The notes below the pieces were generated by a model, which saw only the letters and a program-made list of their open reading frames with translations, was not told the origin of the DNA and searched no databases. A stretch of 7,419 bases of DNA from Candidatus Wolfebacteria bacterium GWA1_42_9 (GTDB taxonomy: Bacteria; Patescibacteriota; Minisyncoccia; UBA6257; JAGOQP01): positions 6,346 through 13,764 of the forward strand of contig MGIN01000010.1 in NCBI GenBank assembly GCA_001793775.1. Direction: 5' to 3'. Within the stretch, counting starts at the first letter, position 1. Every line of letters starts with the position of its first letter. The position numbers and the translations under genes were made by a program. Of this stretch, positions 1 to 5,262 are shown piece after piece.

Positions 1-1009
1 GTTCCGATAAGTCACCTCCGACATTTACATCGTAACTGTCTTTAAGTTTTAGCCCTCCGAAATACAAATATTTACAATTTTGAACATCATCCAAAGCGGA
101 AAAACAGTTTTGGCAGTTTTTCGTATCTCTTATGATGTCGCCAGTGACGTTGGTGCTGTTTAATATATGAGCATATTTATGCGGGAAAGACAGATAAAAC
201 TCTTTAAATTTTTCTTTTGCTTCTTGAAAACGTTGATAACTACCAAGGTCCCAGTAAGTCAGATGTTTCTCGTATTCTTCTTTAGAAAATTGCTGGTTGA
301 AAATACAGTATTTCTTTTTTCTTAAGTTTATGCATCCAAAACAGTTAGAACATCCGAGACAGTTGAAAAGAAAGGATGAATCCAAACAATCATCTGAAAA
401 GTAGACGAATTTTGTCTTGTAAAGCCGGTTGCAATGAAGTGTTTCATAAGCATGGTCAGATTTGTCTGTAGTGTAGGAATCATAAACATCTTTTGACAAA
501 AAGAGTCCGAATGAGTACTGCGAGTTTTCTGAAAAATATGTCCAGAAAACATGGTAACAATTCTTGCAATTAAGTGACGCGTGGGTATAGTCACTATTAA
601 CTAGATTACTACCGGTAAGAGCTGGCCTGGGAACTGACTCCATCAGCTTTCTGTACTGCGTAAAAAATGGTTGGCTAAAGTCATAATTGCGTCCGTAACT
701 CATTGAATCCCACTTATCAGAATGCCAGCATTCTCTACAATAGACCGTAAAAAACTTACCTAGAGAGTGTATGCTGATTGTTGTTTTCCCGCACAAATCA
801 CACTTGCTTTTATAAAGTGTCCTTTCTTCCCTCCAAGTAAGCCGCCTGATATTGCGGCACTCCGGACACCAAGTCGGCGGTGGAACGTCTATTTTCTTAT
901 AAAAATCAAAATCCTCGGGTTCTATAACAAAGTTTTGTTTGCAGTTCTGGCAGATTTTAGCCTGCCCCGAGCTTGCTGAATCTGTCGAATGGATTTCAGA
1001 TTGAGACAT
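1..1009 (-). CDS. Cys-rich multi-zinc-ribbon protein (partial, 3' end outside window)
   Basis: The frame from the ATG at 1009 is open for 336 residues to the window edge; no stop is seen. The N-terminal part has four CxxC pairs (C20/C23, C48/C51, C70/C73, C91/C94), enough for two zinc ribbons, with the phrases KICQNCKQNF and PPPTWCPECRNIRRLTWR. A linker with a YGRNYDFSQPFF stretch follows, then a Cys-rich region (about 147-235) with NCKNC, CLGCSNCFGC and similar motifs, and another NCQNC near 287-292. I recognise this as a hypothetical zinc-ribbon family common in Parcubacteria-like genomes; its function is not known to me. Zinc binding is inferred from the Cys spacing; nucleic-acid or protein binding would be a guess. 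No signal peptide is visible. It is transcribed away from the tRNA and has its own extended -10 just before the ATG. Residues about 8-17 are encoded by a repeat-like insert. Confidence 0.85.
   Translation of the reverse strand, partial: MSQSEIHSTDSASSGQAKICQNCKQNFVIEPEDFDFYKKIDVPPPTWCPECRNIRRLTWREERTLYKSKCDLCGKTTISIHSLGKFFTVYCRECWHSDKWDSMSYGRNYDFSQPFFTQYRKLMESVPRPALTGSNLVNSDYTHASLNCKNCYHVFWTYFSENSQYSFGLFLSKDVYDSYTTDKSDHAYETLHCNRLYKTKFVYFSDDCLDSSFLFNCLGCSNCFGCINLRKKKYCIFNQQFSKEEYEKHLTYWDLGSYQRFQEAKEKFKEFYLSFPHKYAHILNSTNVTGDIIRDTKNCQNCFSALDDVQNCKYLYFGGLKLKDSYDVNVGGDLSE
960..989 (-). repeat. Repeat-like insert inside the zinc-ribbon gene
   Basis: This 30-base segment reads on the minus strand TTCGACAGATTCAGC followed by AAGCTCGGGGCAGGC. 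It resembles short dispersed elements of the TTCGACAAGCTCAGG type and ends in the same GGGGCAGGC as the hairpin repeat near 5301-5310. It encodes about residues 8-17 (STDSASSGQA), just before the first CxxC pair, so it appears as a low-complexity N-terminal extension. Membership of a repeat family is inferred from memory of such motifs. Confidence 0.45.
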
Positions 1010-1019
1010 AAGTTTGTTT

Positions 1020-1028
1020 ATTTTACCA
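1020..1028 (-). promoter_or_regulatory. Extended -10 promoter of the zinc-ribbon gene
   Basis: On the minus strand TGGTAAAAT gives an extended -10 (TG, one base, TAAAAT; 5 of 6 to TATAAT). Only ten bases separate the hexamer from the ATG at 1009, so the transcript would be leaderless or nearly so. No Shine-Dalgarno lies between them, and no convincing -35 is seen. Confidence 0.5.
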
Positions 1029-1041
1029 CAAAAAAATAAGG

Positions 1042-1070
1042 TTGAAAAACGGGTATTTTTGGTATAGGAT
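1042..1070 (+). promoter_or_regulatory. Probable promoter of tRNA-Gln
   Basis: TTGAAA at 1042-1047 is followed after 17 bases by TAGGAT at 1065-1070. The overlapping TGGTATAGG (1060-1068) also fits an extended -10, with a 15-base spacer. Transcription would start near 1075-1078, about 25 bases before the mature tRNA. The site lies back to back with the promoter of the zinc-ribbon gene. Confidence 0.45.
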
Positions 1071-1088
1071 TCTACAAAAAGCATTTGT

Positions 1089-1184
1089 TTATCTACAGAG
1101 CTGGGGGATCTGCTAATGGTAGGCATCGTGACTCTGAATCACGCAATCTAGGTTCGAATCCTAGTCCCCCAGCTCTGTAGATAA
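1089..1184 (+). repeat. 13-bp inverted repeat extending the tRNA acceptor stem
   Basis: The bases just before the tRNA (TTATCTACAGAGC, 1089-1101) are the exact reverse complement of those starting at the discriminator (GCTCTGTAGATAA, 1172-1184). With the seven acceptor pairs this makes 20 uninterrupted base pairs closing the cloverleaf; T1088 and G1185 could add a wobble pair. Confidence 0.9.
1102..1172 (+). tRNA. tRNA-Gln (anticodon CTG)
   Basis: A complete cloverleaf of 71 bases is readable. The acceptor stem is TGGGGGA with TCCCCCA, the D stem TGCT/GGCA closes an AATGGTA loop, the anticodon stem CGTGA/TCACG closes CTCTGAA with anticodon CTG at 1134-1136, the variable loop has four bases, and the T stem CTAGG/CCTAG closes TTCGAAT. 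The discriminator is G at 1172, normal for bacterial tRNA-Gln. CCA is not encoded: CTC follows, so a CCA-adding enzyme is needed. It decodes CAG. The acceptor stem is extended by a perfect flanking inverted repeat, described separately. No T-run terminator follows. Confidence 0.95.
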
Positions 1185-1196
1185 GGAATTTCATCG

Positions 1197-1220
1197 GGTG
1201 AAAATCCAAGTCCGGCAACT
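1197..1220 (+). repeat. Promoter-linked short element, copy 1
   Basis: This stretch (GGTGAAAATCCAAG, then TCCGGCAACT) closely matches 3715-3737 (GGTGAAACCCAAG, then CCTGGCAGCT). Both copies are followed directly by a TGA-containing extended -10 box. The GGTGAAAATCC core recalls a phrase in FMN and cobalamin riboswitches, but the rest of those structures is absent. Here it sits between the tRNA and the aminopeptidase promoter. Confidence 0.45.
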
Positions 1221-1221
1221 T

Positions 1222-1230
1222 TGAGATAAA
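1222..1230 (+). promoter_or_regulatory. Extended -10 promoter of the M29 aminopeptidase gene
   Basis: TGAGATAAA gives TG, one base and GATAAA (4 of 6 to TATAAT). Its end lies eight bases before the ATG at 1239, so initiation would fall at or next to the start codon. There is no Shine-Dalgarno in the short AT-rich gap. Confidence 0.45.
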
Positions 1231-1238
1231 TCAATAAA

Positions 1239-2447
1239 ATGCTTACCAAAACTGAATTAAGTAAATACGCCGATGTTTTGATATGGGGACTCCAAGTCGC
1301 CAGAAGTTCCGCGGGCGGAAAATATAAAAGAGGAGATGTTATTTACTTGCCTTACGACCTTGAATCCATAAGTTTGGCGGAAATTTTGCATGAGAGACTT
1401 CTAAAAAAGGGATTTCATATCGTGATGCGACTAAGAAACACTCCTAAAATGGATTTTGATTTTTTCAATATTGCCGATGAAGACCAGTTGAAATTTATGG
1501 CTCCCTGGAACAAGAAAATGCACGGCTATTTAAACGGCATGATATCCCTCAGCGCTCCCTCTTCCTTGACTCATCTAAAAGACATTGACCCAAAAAGAAT
1601 AACGATTCCCACAAAAGCGTACAAACCCCTGAGAAAAATATTAGATAGACGAGAACAAGAAGGAAAGTTTGGTTGGACTCTTTGTCTGCTTCCGACTAAA
1701 GCGCTTGCTCATCACGCCAAAATGCCTTCAAAACAATATAGCGGTGAGATAGTGAGGGCTTGCTACCTAAACAAACCGAATCCTGTTGCAATCTGGAAAA
1801 ATTTGAATAAAAAAGCGACGGCGATAAAAAAATGGCTTAATAATCTGGATATCAAATATCTTAAGATAGAATCAAAAAACATAAATCTCAAGATAAAACA
1901 CGGGGAGAAAAGAAGGTGGCTTGGAGTCAGCGGACACAATATTCCCAGCTTTGAAATTTTTACTTCTCCCGACTGGCGGGAAGCGGAAGGAACTTACTAT
2001 GCCAATATTCCCGGATTTAGAAGTGGAAATTACGCGGAAGGCATAAAACTATCGTTTAAAAACGGAAGGGTAGTAAAAGCAACCGCCAAAAAGGGAGAGC
2101 GGTTTCTCAAAAAACAGATTACAATGGATAAAGGAGCCAGTCAGATAGGCGAAATATCTTTTACCGACAAAAGATTCTCTCCCATCAGGAAATTCATGGC
2201 CAGTACTCTCTATGACGAAAACATGGGAGGCAAATACGGTAATTGCCATATGGCCCTGGGAGCTTCTTACGCTAATGCTTACAAAGGAAACCAAAGAAAC
2301 CTAAATAAAAAATTAAAAAAACGCCTGGGGTTTAACGATTCTACTCTCCATTGGGATTTAATCAACACGGAAAACAAAAAAGTGACGGCTTACTTAAAAT
2401 CCGGAAAAAAGGTGGTTATTTACAAAAACGGGACATTCACAAAGTGA
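1239..2447 (+). CDS. M29-family metallo-aminopeptidase
   Basis: This 402-residue protein matches peptidase family M29 (thermophilic aminopeptidase, AmpS/PepS type) in length and motif order. These enzymes use a two-metal site to remove N-terminal residues from peptides in the cytoplasm. Visible family features are SFEIFTSPD with E239, the GTYYANIPG and GIKLSFKNGRVV strands, IGE with E305, NCHMALGASY with H337 and Y344, and LHWDL with H371 and D373. These give the expected E-E-H-H-D metal ligands and the catalytic Tyr, so the enzyme should be active. There is no signal peptide. The ATG at 1239 is supported by the adjacent -10 box and a normal N-terminus; no Shine-Dalgarno is present. The TGA stop lies inside the next gene's promoter. 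A role in peptide scavenging would suit a host-dependent cell, but that is inference. Confidence 0.92.
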   Translation: MLTKTELSKYADVLIWGLQVARSSAGGKYKRGDVIYLPYDLESISLAEILHERLLKKGFHIVMRLRNTPKMDFDFFNIADEDQLKFMAPWNKKMHGYLNGMISLSAPSSLTHLKDIDPKRITIPTKAYKPLRKILDRREQEGKFGWTLCLLPTKALAHHAKMPSKQYSGEIVRACYLNKPNPVAIWKNLNKKATAIKKWLNNLDIKYLKIESKNINLKIKHGEKRRWLGVSGHNIPSFEIFTSPDWREAEGTYYANIPGFRSGNYAEGIKLSFKNGRVVKATAKKGERFLKKQITMDKGASQIGEISFTDKRFSPIRKFMASTLYDENMGGKYGNCHMALGASYANAYKGNQRNLNKKLKKRLGFNDSTLHWDLINTENKKVTAYLKSGKKVVIYKNGTFTK

Positions 2448-2453
2448 TAGAAT
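2445..2453 (+). promoter_or_regulatory. Extended -10 overlapping a stop codon, nucleotidyltransferase gene
   Basis: TGATAGAAT gives TG, one base and TAGAAT (5 of 6 to TATAAT). The TGA stop of the aminopeptidase (2445-2447) supplies the TG. Six A-rich bases separate the box from the ATG at 2460, predicting a leaderless mRNA. The string AAGTGATAGAATAA recurs exactly before the Nudix gene. Confidence 0.55.
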
Positions 2454-2459
2454 AAAAAA

Positions 2460-3263
2460 ATGCTAACAAAAAAATTTACATTGCCGGATCCCGAAGTCGC
2501 TCGAAAGGAAACTCAAAAAAGATTAAACCTTCTCAACGAATTTTTACCGTCTTTCCTGCCTATATCAACTGCAGTAGTTTCGTTTGGATCGCTAGCCACA
2601 GGGAGAAATTATAGCGTGCACAAAGATTCCGATATTGACTTGCTTATCCTTACCACCCCGGAAAAAGCTAAACAAATTTCTGATTTGAAATTGTTTGATG
2701 AGAAACAATTAGGTCTATATATTGAAGGATATGAAAGAGAAATTGCTCGACAGTTTAGTCTCAATTTTATTAAAGAGGAGGTAAGTTTGGAATGCCATTT
2801 TTGGGATGAGAGTGCGTACCTTGATACCATTTCTTTACTCAAGGCTGAAACAATGAGATTCCGCAGTTCCGATACAACACCTTCTACAAATTATTCATAC
2901 AGCTTCGATGGAAGCGAGTATGTTACGGAACCTCCCAGTATGAGAAAGGATAAATGGATAATAAGCCCATTTCCTACCTATCTTGAAAAGGAAAATAAGT
3001 TTTATCCTTGTAGGCCACTGACTAATGTCTTAGGAAATCCATTTATCGTACATGGTGAAAATGTCTTGAAAGACAAAATAAATTCACTGTGGACGCTGAT
3101 AGTAAAGAAGCTTGTAGAGAATAGGAGTCCTGTTGACCTTTCCGAGTGTAATATCTTAAAGTCTTTACCGGGACACTGGAAGTTTTCCCCAGAAACGGAA
3201 CAATATGTTATGACTAGAACTGAGCAAGAACTTCAAAAACTGGGGATTCCTTTTAAAAAATAA
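2460..3263 (+). CDS. Polymerase-beta-fold nucleotidyltransferase domain protein
   Basis: The 267-residue product carries the nucleotidyltransferase signature: FGSLATGR with G43-S44, then HKDSDIDLLIL with metal-binding D58 and D60. A third carboxylate may be E111 in the strand VSLECHFW. Such enzymes move a nucleotide from NTP to a protein, RNA or small molecule; the acceptor cannot be read here. The part after about residue 135 (Tyr/Ser-rich stretch, a KDKWIISPFPTYLEKENKFYP segment, then a helical C-terminus) matches nothing I know and could form the acceptor-binding domain. No HEPN partner gene is adjacent, which argues against an MNT/HEPN toxin pair. There is no signal peptide. The start follows the -10 box directly without a Shine-Dalgarno. 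It lies 12 bases after the aminopeptidase and 39 before the Nudix gene. Confidence 0.82.
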   Translation: MLTKKFTLPDPEVARKETQKRLNLLNEFLPSFLPISTAVVSFGSLATGRNYSVHKDSDIDLLILTTPEKAKQISDLKLFDEKQLGLYIEGYEREIARQFSLNFIKEEVSLECHFWDESAYLDTISLLKAETMRFRSSDTTPSTNYSYSFDGSEYVTEPPSMRKDKWIISPFPTYLEKENKFYPCRPLTNVLGNPFIVHGENVLKDKINSLWTLIVKKLVENRSPVDLSECNILKSLPGHWKFSPETEQYVMTRTEQELQKLGIPFKK

Positions 3264-3286
3264 CCTCTCCTAGATTCAAATTGAAG

Positions 3287-3295
3287 TGATAGAAT
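3287..3295 (+). promoter_or_regulatory. Extended -10 promoter of the Nudix gene
   Basis: TGATAGAAT, in the string AAGTGATAGAATAA, repeats the box before the nucleotidyltransferase. It ends seven bases before the ATG at 3303, again predicting a leaderless transcript. It lies in the 39-base gap between the two genes, so the Nudix gene need not depend on read-through. Confidence 0.55.
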
Positions 3296-3302
3296 AAGAA
3301 AT

Positions 3303-3719
3303 ATGGACTATAAACTTATGCCCGCTATGAAGGCGTTTGTCGTCTACGACGGTAAGGTTCTAATTTTGCGGGAAGCGGGAACTTACCAAGAAGGAACCAA
3401 TGAGGGAAAATATGATGTGGCTGGAGGGAGAGTAAAACCCGGAGAGCGGTTCGACGATGAGCTCAAGCGGGAAATAAAAGAAGAAACTGGGCTTGATGTA
3501 AAGATTGGCAAACCGTTCGCAGTAAGCGAATGGCGGCCCACTATACACGGAGAGCCATATCAGATTGTGGCAACTTTCTTTGAATGTTTCGCCGATACCG
3601 ACAAAGTTGTATTAAGCAAAGACCACGACCAATATCTTTGGATAGACCCAAAAGAGTACAAAAATTATAAAATCATTGAAACTGATTGTCCCATTTTTGA
3701 AACCTATGTAAGCAGGTGA
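3303..3719 (+). CDS. Nudix hydrolase
   Basis: The 138-residue protein has the full Nudix box GX5EX7REUXEEXGU without deviation: G42, E48, R56-E57, I58, E60-E61, G63-L64, where the glutamates bind the Mg2+ that activates water. Nudix enzymes cleave nucleoside diphosphates linked to another group, such as damaged dNTPs, sugar nucleotides or dinucleotides; the substrate cannot be assigned. Around the box is the usual fold: an N-terminal strand (MKAFVVYDGKVLILRE), KYDVAGGRVKPGE entering the box, and a late FLWID-like strand (QYLWIDPKEY). Length is normal for a single-domain member, and there is no signal peptide. The stop TGA overlaps copy 2 of the promoter-linked element. The neighbouring nucleotidyltransferase makes a joint role in nucleotide chemistry possible, but separate promoters weaken that idea. 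Confidence 0.95.
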   Translation: MDYKLMPAMKAFVVYDGKVLILREAGTYQEGTNEGKYDVAGGRVKPGERFDDELKREIKEETGLDVKIGKPFAVSEWRPTIHGEPYQIVATFFECFADTDKVVLSKDHDQYLWIDPKEYKNYKIIETDCPIFETYVSR

Positions 3720-3737
3720 AACCCAAGCCTGGCAGCT
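3715..3737 (+). repeat. Promoter-linked short element, copy 2
   Basis: GGTGAAACCCAAG followed by CCTGGCAGCT matches 1197-1220 apart from a two-base gap and a few substitutions. It covers the stop codon of the Nudix gene and runs directly into the TGATAGAAT box at 3737-3745. Confidence 0.45.
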
Positions 3738-3745
3738 GATAGAAT
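3737..3745 (+). promoter_or_regulatory. Orphan extended -10 box
   Basis: TGATAGAAT is identical to the boxes before the nucleotidyltransferase and Nudix genes, but no clear reading frame follows. A start near 3752 would transcribe the hairpin region up to the terminator at 3847-3872. Confidence 0.4.
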
Positions 3746-3774
3746 TTGTTCAAGCTCGGCTTGACTACAAATTC
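3742..3774 (+). other. Hairpin downstream of the Nudix gene
   Basis: GAATTTGT (3742-3749) pairs with ACAAATTC (3767-3774), and TCAAGC (3750-3755) with GCTTGA (3759-3764). This gives a 14-bp stem with a three-base loop and a two-base bulge. No T-run follows, so it is not a standard terminator; it may protect the 3' end of the Nudix mRNA or be a repeat remnant. Confidence 0.55.
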
Positions 3775-3872
3775 ATCACACCGAACGAATGTGAGGTAAT
3801 TAAAGCAATATAATAAAAAGTGAGCATATCTTGTAAGATACAAAACAAAAACTGCCTAGAAAGGCGGTTTTT
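3752..3872 (+). ncRNA. Candidate small RNA
   Basis: An orphan extended -10 (3737-3745), no usable reading frame and an intrinsic terminator (3847-3872) would define a transcript of about 120 bases. It would contain part of the 3742-3774 hairpin and the near-palindrome TATCTTGTAAGATA (3827-3840). A TATAAT at 3809-3814 could start a shorter RNA. The evidence is purely architectural, and the region may simply be the Nudix 3' UTR. Confidence 0.25.
3847..3872. terminator. Bidirectional intrinsic terminator
   Basis: ACTGCCT (3851-3857) and AGGCGGT pair around a short loop, with an A-run before and a T-run after. Read on either strand, the hairpin is followed by T residues. It lies between the convergent Nudix and FN3-like genes and would serve both. 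Confidence 0.85.
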
Positions 3873-3900
3873 GTTATAAGTTATTTGTTATTAGTTAAGT
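3873..3900. repeat. Degenerate 7-base tandem repeats
   Basis: Four successive heptads, GTTATAA, GTTATTT, GTTATTA and GTTAAGT, run from the terminator into the last codons of the FN3-like gene. Similar 7-base periodicity occurs at 5339-5373 and 6727-6833. Confidence 0.45.
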
Positions 3901-5256
3901 CCGCTTAAACGCAATCACTCCCACCAAGAGAACAATCATTCCCAATAAAACCACTCCCAAGATTGTCAGACTTTTGTTCCCGGTAACTCCCAAAACCGAG
4001 GCCTGCAAAGAAGGATTGCTGTTGGTGTCGTAGTAAGTCAAAGCCGGAGAAGGAGCGCCGGAATAAACGTATTGGTTATAAGGCACGTAAGAAACGCTGT
4101 AGTTATAAGGGCTGCCGTAATAGTCGTAGTAGTTGGTGTAAGGAGAGGCCTGCCCGCCGGTAGGCAGGGTGTAAGTGTCGGAATAAACGTATTTGGGGAT
4201 GGTGTAGTAATTAGGATCGTAATAGGTGTAAGGGGTGGTGTAGGAACCGGAAGTGGTGAAGCTGACTATCTGTCCGTAAACGGTATTTCCTCCGTTCTGA
4301 AGAGCCGCCCGGTAGTAATAAGTGGTGTTATTGGAAAGGCCGCTAACGGTCGCCCAAAATGTGGGAGTAAGATTAACGGAGGAATAATAACTGGAGGTAA
4401 AGATAGTAATGGAAGACGACCGGGACGTCAGCGAAGTGGCCGAGGAGCCGTATTCAAACCAAGCGGTGCCGGTATTTTGATTGGTAGAAGCCAGTCCCCA
4501 TAAAACAGCCGAACTGGCGGTAACATTCTTGGCCTGGTCGGTAGAAACGGTCACGGAACCACCGCTGTAATAATAGTTGCCAGTATTAAAGTTTAAAATT
4601 GAACCGTAAACGGTGCCGTAGCTGTTGTAAGCCACCAGGCGGAAGTAGTAAGTAGTGTATTGCGAAAGATTAGAAAGTTGGTAGGAAGCAAAGCGGTTGT
4701 AGTTATAGGGATCCACCGTTTGATAAGAAGTGGTCATTCCCAGAGACGAACCGGTGCCGTACTCAAAATAATAAGTTGTCTGATAACCGTTGGGATTGAT
4801 TTCTCCGTTAAGAGTAGCCGAGTTTTGGTAAACATTGGTGGCAGAAGTAGTCTGGACGGAAGGAGTGTTGGTTGAACCGCCGCTGCCGCTGGTGTTGAAA
4901 TTCAAAGTTGAGCCGTAAACGGTGCCGTAGCTGTTGTAGGCCACCAGGCGGAAGTAATAAGTGGTGTTGGAGGAAAGTCCGGAAACCGTGTAAGAAACAT
5001 TGGTACTAGAAGTGGTTGTCTGGGAAGAAGTAGTTGACCCAAAAGAAGTATTTGTACCGTATTCAAAGTAATAAGTCGTCTGGTAGCCGTTGGAGTTAAC
5101 ATAGCCGTTAAAGGTAGCGGCGTTGTTGAAAATGTTCGTCGCTCCGTAAGTTTGAACGGTGGGAGCGGTGTAGATTTGTGAAAAAGCCAGCCGCGCTCCA
5201 AAAGAGCCGACCAAAACCAGTCCGATGATTGAAATGATAACAGCTGTTTTCTTCAT
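3895..5256 (-). CDS. Secreted membrane-anchored surface protein with FN3-like repeats
   Basis: The 453-residue product begins with a signal peptide (MKK, then a hydrophobic stretch to about residue 26 ending AFSQ). Three repeats of about 95-100 residues follow (31-123, 131-225, 234-336). Each carries a YFEYG or WFEYG strand, a 'GLS.NTTYYFR' type strand and a closing 'YG...FNT' strand, a pattern typical of fibronectin-III-like domains in bacterial surface proteins. Residues 339-411 form a Tyr/Pro/Ser-rich stalk. The C-terminus has one membrane helix (about 429-448) ending in KRT, so the protein should be anchored with its repeats outside. Repeats 1 and 2 are close at DNA level, implying recent duplication. 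The stalk contains a palindromic-repeat insert (LPTGGQA). No catalytic motif is seen; adhesion or cell contact is inference. Only a weak AGAG lies before the ATG at 5256, and the leader is about 100 bases. Confidence 0.85.
   Translation of the reverse strand: MKKTAVIISIIGLVLVGSFGARLAFSQIYTAPTVQTYGATNIFNNAATFNGYVNSNGYQTTYYFEYGTNTSFGSTTSSQTTTSSTNVSYTVSGLSSNTTYYFRLVAYNSYGTVYGSTLNFNTSGSGGSTNTPSVQTTSATNVYQNSATLNGEINPNGYQTTYYFEYGTGSSLGMTTSYQTVDPYNYNRFASYQLSNLSQYTTYYFRLVAYNSYGTVYGSILNFNTGNYYYSGGSVTVSTDQAKNVTASSAVLWGLASTNQNTGTAWFEYGSSATSLTSRSSSITIFTSSYYSSVNLTPTFWATVSGLSNNTTYYYRAALQNGGNTVYGQIVSFTTSGSYTTPYTYYDPNYYTIPKYVYSDTYTLPTGGQASPYTNYYDYYGSPYNYSVSYVPYNQYVYSGAPSPALTYYDTNSNPSLQASVLGVTGNKSLTILGVVLLGMIVLLVGVIAFKRT
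4148..4169 (-). repeat. Short palindromic repeat inside the surface-protein gene
   Basis: CCTGCC (4149-4154) and GGCAGG (4163-4168) flank eight bases. I recognise this as a type of small palindromic element frequent in Parcubacteria-like genomes. Translated on the minus strand it gives LPTGGQA in the Tyr-rich stalk; the opposite strand reads LPAGRQG. The GC-rich block stands out from its surroundings. Confidence 0.6.
4582..5166 (-). repeat. Tandem duplication encoding FN3-like repeats 1 and 2
   Basis: The segments 4582-4866 and 4888-5166 are recognisably similar over their whole length. The best-conserved block surrounds GTAAACGGTGCCGTAGCTGT, present in both copies (near 4605-4626 and 4915-4936) and followed in both by CCACCAGGCGGAAGTA. 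The third protein repeat (4249-4557) has diverged much further. Confidence 0.75.
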
Positions 5257-5262
5257 GATATT

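Noticed and set aside
328..594. 88-codon minus-strand reading frame near the left end
   Set aside because: It is out of frame with the zinc-ribbon gene, whose frame is open across the whole region and has clear family motifs.
1191..1230. FMN or cobalamin riboswitch before the aminopeptidase gene
   Set aside because: Only a GGTGAAAATCC phrase matches; the other conserved helices and loops are absent and the region is too short.
2460..3719. Toxin-antitoxin pair (MNT/HEPN type) or defence cassette
   Set aside because: The nucleotidyltransferase has no adjacent HEPN gene; the next gene is an ordinary Nudix hydrolase, and each has its own promoter.
3820..3879. Short GTG-started peptide after the TATAAT at 3809
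   Set aside because: The 19-codon frame runs through the terminator hairpin and encodes nothing recognisable.
4151..4168. LPTGG in the surface protein as a sortase motif
   Set aside because: The sorting signal is LPxTG; here T directly follows P, the segment lies some 60 residues before the membrane helix, and it is produced by a palindromic repeat.
4072..4503. Plus-strand reading frame of 143 codons opposite the surface-protein gene
   Set aside because: It is a low-complexity shadow of the repetitive Tyr/Ser/Thr coding strand, with no promoter or start signal.
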